This document shows, one piece after another, positions 1-8,529 of a stretch of DNA of 64,000 nucleotides. The stretch is from contig NZ_JBMFWB010000004.1 in NCBI RefSeq assembly GCF_049965695.1, positions 31,769 to 95,768 on the forward strand, given 5' to 3'. Under the pieces are notes generated by a model. It worked only from the letters and a program-made list of their open reading frames with translations. It was not told the DNA's origin and did not search any database. Each line of letters opens with the position of its first letter. The first letter of the stretch is position 1. This DNA is from Athalassotoga sp049965695. GTDB lineage: Bacteria > Thermotogota > Thermotogae > Mesoaciditogales > Mesoaciditogaceae. The position numbers were made by a program, and so were the translations under genes.

Positions 1-54
1 AAAGACGTCAAATTCGTCATGAAAGCCGGAAAGATATACAAGAGATTAGGGTGA
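1..54 (+). CDS. C-terminal end of an amidohydrolase-family protein (partial)
   Basis: Only the last 17 codons are inside the window; they read KDVKFVMKAGKIYKRLG and stop at TGA 52-54. The pattern V-x-F-V-M-K-x-G-K-I-Y-K is the usual C-terminal strand of metal-dependent amidohydrolases of the imidazolonepropionase/dipeptidase type. The next reading frame starts only a few bases later, also amidohydrolase-like, so two related genes stood in tandem. Family assignment rests on this short tail and on the neighbours, so it is tentative. Confidence 0.55.
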   Translation, partial: KDVKFVMKAGKIYKRLG

Positions 55-59
55 TGGTT

Positions 60-251
60 ATGAAAATGGCATTTGTCGGCAGGATCATAGACGGTACGGG
101 TAAAGCGCCGTTCGACGGGGTGGTACTCGTAGAGGATGGGAAAATAGGAAAGGTTGGTTCATTTGTTGCAGCGCATGCAGAAGGCGCAGAAGGCATAAAA
201 AATGCCATAAGGGCAGGATGCCTTGATCAAATAGTGACAAGTGAAGAGTAA
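60..251 (+). pseudogene. Amidohydrolase remnant with internal deletion
   Basis: Starts at ATG 60 behind an AGGGTG site that contains the upstream gene's stop codon (GTG 51 and ATG 54 are alternatives). Residues 1-33 are a normal amidohydrolase N-terminal beta-strand segment (FVGRIIDGTGKAPFDG, then VLVEDGKIGKVG). Directly afterwards comes AAHAEGAEGIKNAIRAG, which in this superfamily lies well inside the TIM barrel, after the metal-binding HxH motif. The HxH segment is therefore missing, and after IRAG the frame runs into unrelated residues and a stop. A full-length enzyme would be about 380-420 residues; this has 63. I read it as a deletion derivative that cannot be catalytic. An intact relative lies at 4313-5467. 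Confidence 0.7.
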
Positions 252-279
252 ACAGTAAAAGGTTAGAAGTGAACAGTTT

Positions 280-430
280 TTCTGATTACGGATCACGCGT
301 TACGCATCACAAATTTCTCTAATCTTTGATCCCTAATCTCTGTTTTTTCTACGTGCCACGAGCCACGCACTACGTGCTGTTCTGGTACCCGCTGGAGCAA
401 TGATTCGGAATTTGAAATTGGTTCAGTATA
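280..430 (+). repeat. Dispersed intergenic repeat, copy 1
   Basis: GC-richer non-coding stretch built of short modules (GATCACGCGTTACGCATCAC, GCCACGCACTACGTGCTG) ending in GGAGCAATGATTCGGAATTT and TTGGTTCAGTATA. The same end recurs at 4069-4099 (inverted), 4261-4299, 20557-20593 (inverted), 38548-38586 and in shortened form at 40078-40099 (inverted). The copy stops about 20 bp before the start codon at 453. No ORF in it is credible. Confidence 0.7.
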
Positions 431-432
431 AA
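404..432 (+). promoter_or_regulatory. Candidate promoter formed by the repeat end
   Basis: TTCGGA, 17 bp, TATAAA at the 3' end of the repeat, 21 bp before the ATG of the binding-protein gene, with the ribosome binding site GGAGGTGG at 441-448 between them. The -10 is good and the -35 weak (3 of 6). The same spacing is kept in the copy before the gene at 4313 (TTCGGA, 17 bp, TATATA). Confidence 0.35.
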
Positions 433-452
433 TTTCATACGGAGGTGGTTAT

Positions 453-2309
453 ATGGAGCATAAATGGTTTTTTGTGACAGGTGTACTGGTTTTATTTTCA
501 ATTATGGCTTTGGCTGCCGTTCCGAACCCTGACACAGTTGTCTACGAGCAAGAAAGAGCGGCAGAAACTCTCGATCCTGCTATGGTCATTGATACAGCCT
601 CTGGCGAGGTGCTCGACAACATATATCAGACGCTTATTACCTTTGACGGTACGTTTTTGACACGATATGTCCCCGTGCTTTCGACAAATGTGCCTTCTGT
701 CAAAGATGGTACAATCCTCGATAACGGCATGACCTACGTTTTTCACATAAAGAAGGGGGTCCATTTTCAAAATGGAGATCTGCTTACACCTCAGGATGTG
801 GTTTATTCATTTGAAAGATTTGTTGTGACGGGCATGGCTGGAGGCAATTCATATGTATTGACTGAGCCTCTACTTCCGGAGATAAACGGAAATTATGTCG
901 ACAACATCTCAAAGTGGGCGGTAAAACTTGCAGGAGTGAAATCATGGAATGATTTATTTGCCACCGGTACGATCACACCAAAGAATGAGGCATACAAAAA
1001 AGCCCTTGTAGAGACTTTTGATCTTTTATCCAAATGTTTTGAGATAAAAGGCGATGATGTCATAATACACCTTGCCCATCCATTTTCATCCGATCTTTTC
1101 TTCAGTTATCTTGAAGAAATAGATATTTTGGATGAAAAATGGGCTTCGAATAACGGAGCATGGCCCGGAACGGCAGATACGTGGTGGAATTATTACAATC
1201 CAGAGCGTCAGGCAGATCCGCTTTATTCCATAACAAACGGTACAGGGCCGTTTGAATTGCAATCATGGACTCAGGGAAGAGAAGTGGTTTTAAAACGTTT
1301 TGATGGCTACTGGGGAGAGCCGGCGAAGATAAAATACGCCGTGATAAAAACAGTTTCTGAATTTACCACAAGAAAACTCGATCTGATGCGCGGAGACGCG
1401 GACATAATTTCTGTTCCGCCGGCCTACATTACACAGGTTGAAAATATTCCGGGAGTGAAAGTTTCCGAAAACATACCCGAACTTGCCCAGTATCAACTGT
1501 CATTTGCATTCAGTGTCAGTCCGCACAACAAATACATTTATTCCGGCAAATTGGATGGCAATGGAATTCCGCCCGATTTCTTTTCGAACTTAGATGTAAG
1601 AAAGGGCTTCGAATATCTATTCCCGCACCAAACGTATGTAAAGGATGTCTGGAATGGACTTGGAATAGTGCCTAACAGTCCGATATGTACAGGTCTTATA
1701 GGATACGATCCCGATCTTCCCGCGTACCATCAGGATCTGGCAAAGGCTGCCGAATATTTCAAGAAAGCCTACAACGGAGAGGTGTGGAAGAAAGGATTTA
1801 AATTCGCCATAATCTACAATTCCACAGATCCGACAATGCAAGAAGCATGTGAGATGTTAAGCACGTATGCCCAGCAGATAAATCCCAAATTTGACGTTGT
1901 ACCTGTGCCCGTGTTATGGCAGACACTCGTCGGAGAATTTCTCGGCAATGACCTTCCAATGGTAGCACTTGATTGGTTTGCAAATACTTCTTACGATCGC
2001 GTGTATGGATATTTGGATTCATCCGGAGTTTATGGAGAAGCGCTTGGACAAAATTTCAGTGCTTTTGAAAAAGATGAATTCGATCCCCTTATAAACGCTG
2101 CAGTTGCGGCGACATCTGACAGTGTTGCGGAGAAACTTTACAAAGAGATAAGCCTAAAAGCATACGAAGATGCCATCATGATATGGTTGATTCAACCATC
2201 ACGTCAGTTAGTTTACAGAGACTGGCTGCATGGCCTTTATCCAACAAATTACAACCCGAGTTACTCTAAAGATCTTCATTTTTACGGTTTGTACAAATCT
2301 GGTAATTAG
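453..2309 (+). CDS. ABC transporter substrate-binding protein, family 5 (oligopeptide type)
   Basis: 618 residues, starting 4 bp after GGAGGTGG. Residues 1-22 form a signal peptide (basic start, FFVTGVLVLFSIMALAA). The rest follows the SBP_bac_5 fold: YVFHIKKGVHFQNGDLLTPQDVVYS-type motif near residue 110, an NGTGPFELQSW segment near 270, and a C-terminal lobe with DWFANTSYD. Such proteins bind peptides, opines, nickel or sugars outside the membrane and pass them to OppBC/DF-type permeases. No permease or ATPase gene is in the window, so the partner is elsewhere. It is a paralogue of the gene at 5714, sharing whole stretches such as LDGNGIPPDFFSNLDVRKGF. The neighbouring permease fragment and amidohydrolases suggest, but do not prove, a peptide or amino-acid derivative as ligand. 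Confidence 0.9.
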   Translation: MEHKWFFVTGVLVLFSIMALAAVPNPDTVVYEQERAAETLDPAMVIDTASGEVLDNIYQTLITFDGTFLTRYVPVLSTNVPSVKDGTILDNGMTYVFHIKKGVHFQNGDLLTPQDVVYSFERFVVTGMAGGNSYVLTEPLLPEINGNYVDNISKWAVKLAGVKSWNDLFATGTITPKNEAYKKALVETFDLLSKCFEIKGDDVIIHLAHPFSSDLFFSYLEEIDILDEKWASNNGAWPGTADTWWNYYNPERQADPLYSITNGTGPFELQSWTQGREVVLKRFDGYWGEPAKIKYAVIKTVSEFTTRKLDLMRGDADIISVPPAYITQVENIPGVKVSENIPELAQYQLSFAFSVSPHNKYIYSGKLDGNGIPPDFFSNLDVRKGFEYLFPHQTYVKDVWNGLGIVPNSPICTGLIGYDPDLPAYHQDLAKAAEYFKKAYNGEVWKKGFKFAIIYNSTDPTMQEACEMLSTYAQQINPKFDVVPVPVLWQTLVGEFLGNDLPMVALDWFANTSYDRVYGYLDSSGVYGEALGQNFSAFEKDEFDPLINAAVAATSDSVAEKLYKEISLKAYEDAIMIWLIQPSRQLVYRDWLHGLYPTNYNPSYSKDLHFYGLYKSGN

Positions 2310-2339
2310 TGAGAAGTTTTGCATGGGGAGGTGATTTTC

Positions 2340-4023
2340 TTGGCAGATCAAAAAGATAGCGAGATAAGACCGGCAGAGGCTATAGCAAAAGAATCAGATA
2401 AAAAACTCAAAAAAGCTTTAAGTCTTCAGGATTTATTTTTTCTTTCAATGGGAGGAATAATAGGTTCTGGATGGCTGTTAGGAGTTGCGGGTGCTGCCGG
2501 TACGGCAGGACCTGCATCAATACTGTCATGGATAATAGGAGGGGTCATAGTTTTATTCATAGCCCTGACCTTTGCAGAAATTTCAGGTGCGATTCCAAAA
2601 AGTGGTGCCATTGTGAGGTATCCTCATCTGGCCTATGGTGGTTACACGGGATACATAATAGGATGGGCTTACATGTTGAGTGCCGTAACGGTACCAACTG
2701 TTGAGGCTGAAGCGGAAATTCATCATTCCAACGCTTACATTTATCTTTCTGCTTTTCATGTTCAATAAATCAAATTTGGTCTCTCACGGAGGATTTTTCC
2801 CGTTAGGAGTTGGCAGTATGTTTTACGCGATTCCATCCGCAGGAATAGTCTTTTCTTACCTTGGATTCAGGCAAGCGCTTGAATTTGGTGGAGAAGCGAA
2901 AAATCCTCAAAGGGATGTTCCAAGAGCGACTGTGTATTCCGTGCTGGCTGCGATAGCACTTTACACACTTTTGCAGGTTGCTTTTTTGGGAGCGATAAAA
3001 TGGCCTGCCGGCACAACATGGTCTACATTGACCTCGTCTTCTTTGGGATCCGCACCATTTTTCACAGAATTGCAATACAGCGGAATAGCGCTATTCATAG
3101 CATTTTCTTATTTTTTGCTTATTGATGCCTGGATTTCCCCCAGCGGGACTGGCTGGATATACTCCGGCAATTCTGCAAGGGTGTTGTATGGCATAGCGGC
3201 AGATGGGTATTTTCCATCTGCGTTGCTTAAAATTCATAGTAAAACAAGGATACCCTATATTGCACTGATAGCAAGTCTTGTACTTGGAGTGGTCTTCTTT
3301 TTGCCATTTCCGTCGTGGTATCTTTTTGTGGGCTTTATATCCAGTGCCACAGTGCTAACGTACGTAATGGGACCACTGGCACTGATGACATTTAGAAAAC
3401 ACGCTCCCCAACTTCACAGACCATTCCATTTGCCTTACGCATCTGTAATAGCCCCTATTGCTTTTGTTGGAGGAGCCCTTATCGTTTACTGGTCTGGAAT
3501 AACAACCTTTACGATGATCTTTTACACAACATTTATAGGAATTCCAATATTTTATTTTCTTTACGCCTCTAAGAAATTAAATCTTTCAAAACTTTTCGCT
3601 TACACAATGGGACTAATAGAATTAGTCATAGCGATAGTTGCTTTGGTGGCCAATTACATGTACGTACTTTACCCGTCTTCTAAAGAATCGATGGGGACAA
3701 GGACAGAAATATTTCTTTCGAGTTTGACCGTGATGGCCGGTATTGTACTTTTATTCACGGCGATAACATCGTTAAAAGTTTCTCAAAAAGATAAACAGAT
3801 GTTTTTAAGTTCCTATTGGTTGCTTTCTTTGATGATAGTGACTGAACTATTTTCGTATTTCGGGGCATTTGGAAATGAAGTTTTAATTCCATTTCCATGG
3901 GATACGATTGTGATGATCGCCGTCTATTCTGTGATATATGTTTTTGCACTTAGAGGTGGACACAACACAGAAGATCTCAGTGTTATAGTAGAAGAACAAA
4001 AAGACTTTAATCTCAACAAATGA
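2340..4023 (+). pseudogene. APC-family amino acid permease, disrupted by deletion and frame change
   Basis: The start is TTG 2340 behind GGGGAGGTG. The first frame (2340 to about 2715) encodes a cytoplasmic tail and the first membrane helices, with the APC motif GGIIGSGWLLG, and reaches PTVEAEA. There it leaves the family pattern and stops at 2768. The second frame takes over at about 2716 with KFIIPTLTFIF and runs to 4023 with the later helices, including FLGFRQALEFGGEAKNP-type and DVPRAT motifs. In intact relatives PTVEAEA and KFIIPTLTF are separated by roughly 60-80 residues covering at least one helix, so sequence has been lost as well as the frame. Translation of a functional carrier seems unlikely; restart on the second part is possible. 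The alternative, a sequencing error, would not explain missing sequence. Confidence 0.8.
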
Positions 4024-4068
4024 CAAATAGTAAATGACAGGTAACACGTAATCTGTGATCGAAAAAAA

Positions 4069-4299
4069 TACTGAACCAACCTTAATCGAACATTGCTCCG
4101 ACAGGTGATTTGCATGGCGCGTGGCTTTTGGCACGTAGAGTATATATACCAAACTCATTTTAAAAGCCGAATAGTCATTTACTGTGAGCGAATGGCAAGA
4201 TACCTTCGAGATGGCCTCCGCAGCGGCGCGAGGACCAGACATCGAGCGAGGCATCTGCCAGAGCGGTGATTCGGAATTTGAAAATGACTTAGTATATAT
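4069..4299. repeat. Dispersed intergenic repeat, copy 2 (two inverted ends)
   Basis: Contains the conserved repeat end twice. At 4069-4099 it is inverted (TACTGAACCAACC then CATTGCTCCG); at 4261-4299 it is direct (GAGCGGTGATTCGGAATTTG). Between them, 4191-4260 holds the body module GATGGCCTCCGCAGCGGCGC with GAGGACCAGACATCGAG, which recurs inverted at 20590-20645 and 38408-38463 and in diverged form at 40100-40180. An open frame runs from this repeat into the gene at 4313, but its N-terminal 43 codons are repeat sequence and not protein-like. Confidence 0.7.
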
Positions 4300-4312
4300 G
4301 AAGGAGGCTAAA

Positions 4313-5467
4313 ATGAAATTACTTCTCAAAAACGCGACTGTTTTCTCAATTACATCCAAACCATTTAAAGGAGACGTGCTTGTCGAAAACTCTAAAATAT
4401 ACGAAGTCGGTGAGTTGATAAAAAAGGATGAAGACACCGAGGTTATAGATTTAGCCGGTAAATATCTTTTCCCAGGTTTCATAGATGCCCATTCTCACAT
4501 AGGGCTCAAAGAAGAAAGTGTTAACGATCCGGTTGGCTCAGATGTGAATGAAATGACAGATCCTATCACGGCCGATGTTAAAGCCATTGATGGATTTAAT
4601 CCTGAAGATGACGCCATAGATAGAGCGCTTAGTGGAGGAGTCACAACAGTCATGATAGTGCCGGGAAGCGGGAATCCGGTCGGCGGTCAGGGAGCGATAA
4701 TCAAATTCAAATCTAAAATTGTCGATGAGATGATAGTCAAGGAACCGGCAGGATTGAAGATGGCCTTCGGTGAAAATCCAAAAAGGGTTTACGGCGATCA
4801 GAAGAAAACCCCTTCGACACGTCTGGGAGTTGCAGCAGTTGTAAGGGCATATTTCACGAAAGTACAGGATTACATGAAAAAGAAGGAAATTGCCCAAAAA
4901 GACGGAAAACCTTTCACAGAAAGAGATCTGAAACTTGAAGCGGGAGAAAAAGTGCTTAAAGGAGAGATTCCGGCCAGAATTCATGCCCATCGTTACGATG
5001 ACATACTTACTGCCGCAAGAATAGCGGATGAATTTGGATTCAAATTCGTCATAGAACACGGGACAGAAGGATACAAAATCGTTGATTTGCTCAAAGCGAA
5101 AGAAATACCTGTCGTTGTAGGGCCTCTTATGACCTTCAGGACAAAGCGCGAACTGAAAGATATGACGATGGAGTCGATAAAGATTTTAAATGAAAAAGGT
5201 GTCCTGATCTCTTTGATGTGCGATCATCCCGTAGTTCCGCTTGAATATGCCTCGATCCAAGCGGCAAGCGCTTTGAGGTACGGGGCAAGGGAAGAAGATT
5301 TGCTAAAGATGCTTACAATAAATCCAGCCAAAATACTTGGGATTTCAGACAGAACGGGATCTATCGAAAAGGGAAAAGACGCGGATCTTGTTATATGGAG
5401 CGGTCATCCGTTCAATGCCAGATCAAAAGTTGAGAGTATATACATAGAGGGAATAAAGATTATGTGA
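4313..5467 (+). CDS. Metal-dependent amidohydrolase (imidazolonepropionase-like family)
   Basis: 384 residues from ATG 4313, which has AAGGAGG five bases upstream; the longer open frame to 4184 is only repeat sequence. Residues 1-60 form the split beta-sandwich domain. The TIM-barrel metal site begins with DAHSHIG near residue 62. Further candidate ligands are RIHAHR (near 226), FVIEHGTEG (near 250) and MCDHPVV (near 306). The C-terminal strand returns to the sandwich (GSIEKGKDADLVIWSGHPF). The closest functional classes hydrolyse cyclic amides, N-acyl amino acids or small peptides; the substrate cannot be read from sequence. Standing between two peptide-type binding proteins and beside a permease remnant, it probably processes an imported amide. 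It is the intact relative of the remnants at 1-251. Confidence 0.85.
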   Translation: MKLLLKNATVFSITSKPFKGDVLVENSKIYEVGELIKKDEDTEVIDLAGKYLFPGFIDAHSHIGLKEESVNDPVGSDVNEMTDPITADVKAIDGFNPEDDAIDRALSGGVTTVMIVPGSGNPVGGQGAIIKFKSKIVDEMIVKEPAGLKMAFGENPKRVYGDQKKTPSTRLGVAAVVRAYFTKVQDYMKKKEIAQKDGKPFTERDLKLEAGEKVLKGEIPARIHAHRYDDILTAARIADEFGFKFVIEHGTEGYKIVDLLKAKEIPVVVGPLMTFRTKRELKDMTMESIKILNEKGVLISLMCDHPVVPLEYASIQAASALRYGAREEDLLKMLTINPAKILGISDRTGSIEKGKDADLVIWSGHPFNARSKVESIYIEGIKIM

Positions 5468-5538
5468 TTAAAATATAATTAAAATTTAATTTTATGAAAA
5501 TCACATCTTAATGTTTATAGGTTAATATACTTTCAAAG

Positions 5539-5567
5539 TTGCAAAAGAGGTAGAAAATGCGAATAAT
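5539..5567 (+). promoter_or_regulatory. Candidate promoter upstream of the second binding protein
   Basis: TTGCAA, 17 bp, AATAAT. Transcription would start near 5574, giving a leader of about 140 nt that contains the hairpins described at 5611-5687. Assignment is by pattern only. Confidence 0.35.
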
Positions 5568-5610
5568 TTCGATTTTGGCAATAACAAATGAAAGAAGACA
5601 TCATAGAGTA

Positions 5611-5687
5611 CTGCCCGGTGGAGCGGTGCCTTGATCGTCTTTGATATAGATTCCACCGGGCCACATTGAAAAGATGTGGCCTTTTTT
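5611..5687 (+). promoter_or_regulatory. Attenuator-like leader with overlapping hairpin and terminator
   Basis: GCCCGGTGGA (5613-5622) pairs perfectly with TCCACCGGGC (5652-5661). A second hairpin, GGCCACAT (5659-5666) with ATGTGGCC (5674-5681), is followed by TTTTTT and is an intrinsic terminator. The hairpins share 5659-5661, so forming the first removes the GC base of the terminator. This is the layout of a transcription attenuator or riboswitch. A short ORF (5588-5644, MKEDIIEYCPVERCLDRL) crosses the first arm but has no clear ribosome binding site. I do not recognise a known aptamer class in the loop 5623-5651. Confidence 0.6.
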
Positions 5688-5713
5688 ATTTTAATTTGAC
5701 GGGAGGTAAGAAG

Positions 5714-7588
5714 ATGAAGAAGTTTCTCGTGTTTGCAGCAATCATTGCGTTTTTCGTGATCATGGGAATAGCCCAGAATGTTGTGAATCCAGACACCATT
5801 GTTTACGAAGAACCGGGACCTTTTCAATCCTTAGATCCGGCCTGGGAGTATGACACCACATCTGCCGAGGTTATATGGCAACTTTACGATTCCCTGCTTC
5901 AATATGACGGGACATCAACCGTGAAATTATCGCCAATGTTATCTACGAATGTTCCATCGGTTGCAGATGGAACGATTCTTGACAACGGTACGACTTACGT
6001 CTTTCACATCAGACAAGGTGTCTATTTTCACAACGGAGATCTTTTAACCCCGCAGGATGTCGTTTATTCTCTTGAAAGGTTGGTCCTTCTCGATTACAGC
6101 GGGGGGCCGTCATGGATGCTTGCAGAACCATTGCTACCGACGATAAATGGCAACTACGTTTTGACAATTGTACAGGAAGTTGCGAAAGAATTGGGACTTA
6201 GCAATCCTTTGAGTTACACAAGTTTGAGTTCTCTTGACATCTTTGCAACCGGTACGAAAGTCCCCCTCAATGATAAATATAAGCAGGCCTTGATAGATGC
6301 CTTTAACCTGCTTGCAAGTGATTTTGAAATTAAAGGAAATGACGTGATAATTCATCTTCCCCAGCCATTCGAGCCTTTCTTGTACACGCTTGCAAAGGGC
6401 GGAATATGCGAATCGGTCATTCTTGATGAAAAATGGTGCGCAGAAAATAAGGCATGGAATGGAAAAGCAGATGACTGGTGGTATTACCATAATCCCACAC
6501 TTAGCCAGGATACCCTTACAAATATAGAAAACGGAACAGGGCCGTATTTCATGAAATATTACATACCCAACAGAGAAATAGCCTTTCAAAGATTTGACAA
6601 ATACTGGGCAGGCACTGCCCCTATAAAGTATGCAGTCATAAAGTATGTCAACGAATTCACGACAAGACTGCTCGATCTGGAATCTGGCCAGGCCGATGCG
6701 ATTTACGTGCCTGTCGAAAACTTATCCGAGGTACAAAATGACAAAAACATAAAAGTTTCGGTCTATCCCCAACTTTCCGTTTATGAATTGAATTTCACGT
6801 GGAATCTTGCCAGTGATGGCAATCCTTACATTGGATCCGGAAAGTTAGATGGCAATGGAATCCCGCCCGATTTCTTTTCGAATTTGGATGTGAGAAAAGG
6901 ATTTGAATATCTCTTTCCATATAGTACCTACATAAAAGAGGCGTACGATAATTTGGCGTTGCAACCAAATGGTGCGATAATGAAGGGGTTATTCGGATAC
7001 AGTTCGAATCTACCCAAATATTCTCAAGACCTTTCAAAGGCTGCGGAATATTTCAAAAAGGCATACAACGGAGAATTATGGGAGAAAGGATTTAAATTCT
7101 CTGCAATATACGAAAGCGGGGATACGACAGAGCAAATTGCCCTTACAGCGTTGAGCAATGCCGCAAGAGAGGTCAATCCCAAATTTCAGATAAACGTCGT
7201 CGGAGAATTATGGCCAAACCTTCTTAGCGACAGTTTGTCTTTCAAATTGCCGATCTTCACGATGGGATATCTGGCCGATTATCCGGATCCTTACGATCTT
7301 GCTTATGCCTATTATTCTTCCACCGGTATATTTGGAGCATTCATAGGTCAAAGTTTTATCAGTTTTGCCCAAAAGAATCTCGATCCGCTTGTAAAAGATC
7401 TGCTTACCACATCCAATCTTTCAAAACGTGCAGAAATAGTCAAACAACTTGAGGAGTTAGACTACAAAGATGCACTCTACATCTGGACTGATCAGCCTTT
7501 CGGAATATTCGTAAGTCGTACATGGCTAAAAGGATGGTATCCGAATGGAATAAGACCGGGGATAGACTTTTATTCGCTGTCGAAATGA
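5714..7588 (+). CDS. ABC transporter substrate-binding protein, family 5 (second paralogue)
   Basis: 624 residues from ATG 5714, preceded by GGGAGG; the in-frame extension to 5666 lies in the terminator hairpin and is rejected. The signal peptide covers residues 1-20 (FLVFAAIIAFFVIMGIAQ). The SBP_bac_5 signature sits near residue 105 (FHIRQGVYFHNGDLLTPQDV). The C-terminal lobe carries GYLADYPDPYDLAYAYYSS, the stretch that lines the ligand pocket in dipeptide/oligopeptide binders. It is clearly homologous over the whole length to the product of 453-2309, consistent with an old tandem duplication separated by the permease and amidohydrolase. It has its own attenuator-type leader, so it is probably expressed independently. 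No permease genes accompany it. Confidence 0.9.
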   Translation: MKKFLVFAAIIAFFVIMGIAQNVVNPDTIVYEEPGPFQSLDPAWEYDTTSAEVIWQLYDSLLQYDGTSTVKLSPMLSTNVPSVADGTILDNGTTYVFHIRQGVYFHNGDLLTPQDVVYSLERLVLLDYSGGPSWMLAEPLLPTINGNYVLTIVQEVAKELGLSNPLSYTSLSSLDIFATGTKVPLNDKYKQALIDAFNLLASDFEIKGNDVIIHLPQPFEPFLYTLAKGGICESVILDEKWCAENKAWNGKADDWWYYHNPTLSQDTLTNIENGTGPYFMKYYIPNREIAFQRFDKYWAGTAPIKYAVIKYVNEFTTRLLDLESGQADAIYVPVENLSEVQNDKNIKVSVYPQLSVYELNFTWNLASDGNPYIGSGKLDGNGIPPDFFSNLDVRKGFEYLFPYSTYIKEAYDNLALQPNGAIMKGLFGYSSNLPKYSQDLSKAAEYFKKAYNGELWEKGFKFSAIYESGDTTEQIALTALSNAAREVNPKFQINVVGELWPNLLSDSLSFKLPIFTMGYLADYPDPYDLAYAYYSSTGIFGAFIGQSFISFAQKNLDPLVKDLLTTSNLSKRAEIVKQLEELDYKDALYIWTDQPFGIFVSRTWLKGWYPNGIRPGIDFYSLSK

Positions 7589-7593
7589 AATTT

Positions 7594-7618
7594 AGAAGTG
7601 GGAATAATTCCCACTTCT
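7594..7618. terminator. Bidirectional terminator between binding protein and whiA
   Basis: AGAAGTGGGAA (7594-7604) and TTCCCACTTCT (7608-7618) form an 11-bp stem with a TAA loop. It sits between the convergent stops at 7588 and 7624, with TGATTTTATTTG after it on the plus strand. Confidence 0.8.
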
Positions 7619-7623
7619 TGATT

Positions 7624-8529
7624 TTATTTGTTTTCTGCCATTTTGATTATCTTGGATAGTCTCCTGTAAACGATGGATTTTGAAAGCGGAGGATTTAGCA
7701 TATTTCCTATTTCTCTTAAGGAAAGTTCCGGATGATTTAAACGCAGAAGGGCTATTGTTTGGATATCTTCAGGGAAATTTTCGAGTCCTATTTGGTCTTG
7801 AATGAATTTTATCGCGCTGATTTGTTTCCAACTTGCGTTACCGCTTCTTTTTGAATTTGCATCTATGAAATTCATGCTGCGGGTTACATCGGAATTTATT
7901 TTTTTGGATGACATTATGGAAGAAAAGACCTTTGCCGAGTTTATGGCTCCTATCAGATTCAGAAATTCGTTTATCATTTCCCCATCTTTTATGTAAAATC
8001 TGTATCCATAACGAACATCAACTATAAAGCCTACCATTCCAAAGTTGTTTTCAAGTTTTTCTTTTAACCACTTAAGCACGTCTATTTGACGACTGTAAAA
8101 TTCAAGGTGGTGATATTTGGAAGGATCGGCTATATATCCCGAGGATATGAAAGCACCTCTCAGAAAAGCACTGATAATTGCAGGATCTCTGAAAAAATCA
8201 TCACGAATTCTACCTATCAAATCAAGTCCTATTTCAGAAATGAATTTTTTAACATCGTAAGTCATTACCTTCATTATAAAAGTTTTACCTGGATTTAATT
8301 TTTCTTGGTTTTGATAGATTACCGATGTATCATCAATGCCTATGGCCTTTAAAATCAACTTTGCCCTTCTGACCGCTCCGGTGTCTTTGAGTAAAAGTTC
8401 TATGTATGTAGTTTCACCTATCTCAATGGACCCTTTGAATTTGATCAATCCGGCAAGTTCAGCGTAAGAAAACCTTTTCTCAACGGGGAAATGGTAAAGT
8501 TCTTCTCTTACCTCAGGAGTGAATGCCAC
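7624..8529 (-). CDS. whiA: WhiA-family DNA-binding protein
   Basis: About 301 residues from GTG 8529 (AFTPEVREELYHFP), with GGTGAT six bases upstream; GTG 8538 is an alternative, and longer starts run into yvcK. The N-terminal two thirds follow the WhiA LAGLIDADG-like fold (KRFSYAELAGLIKFKGSI, then FLRGAFISSGYIADP with the paired ...YHHLEFYS). The C-terminal region from about residue 215 is the helix-turn-helix (LRLNHPELSLREIGNML, SKSIVYRRLSKI). WhiA is a cell-division and sporulation regulator in Actinobacteria and is tied to cell division and chromosome segregation in Bacillus. It is the last gene of the rapZ-yvcK-whiA cluster, an order conserved in Firmicutes, and overlaps yvcK by 17 bp. 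Confidence 0.93.
   Translation of the reverse strand: MAFTPEVREELYHFPVEKRFSYAELAGLIKFKGSIEIGETTYIELLLKDTGAVRRAKLILKAIGIDDTSVIYQNQEKLNPGKTFIMKVMTYDVKKFISEIGLDLIGRIRDDFFRDPAIISAFLRGAFISSGYIADPSKYHHLEFYSRQIDVLKWLKEKLENNFGMVGFIVDVRYGYRFYIKDGEMINEFLNLIGAINSAKVFSSIMSSKKINSDVTRSMNFIDANSKRSGNASWKQISAIKFIQDQIGLENFPEDIQTIALLRLNHPELSLREIGNMLNPPLSKSIVYRRLSKIIKMAENK

Noticed and set aside
4184..4312. N-terminal extension of the amidohydrolase frame
   Set aside because: It is dispersed repeat sequence; ATG 4313 has AAGGAGG at the right distance and begins with a normal family N-terminus.
3883..4482. 199-codon minus-strand open frame
   Set aside because: It is antisense to the end of the permease, the repeat and the start of the amidohydrolase, and has no family resemblance.
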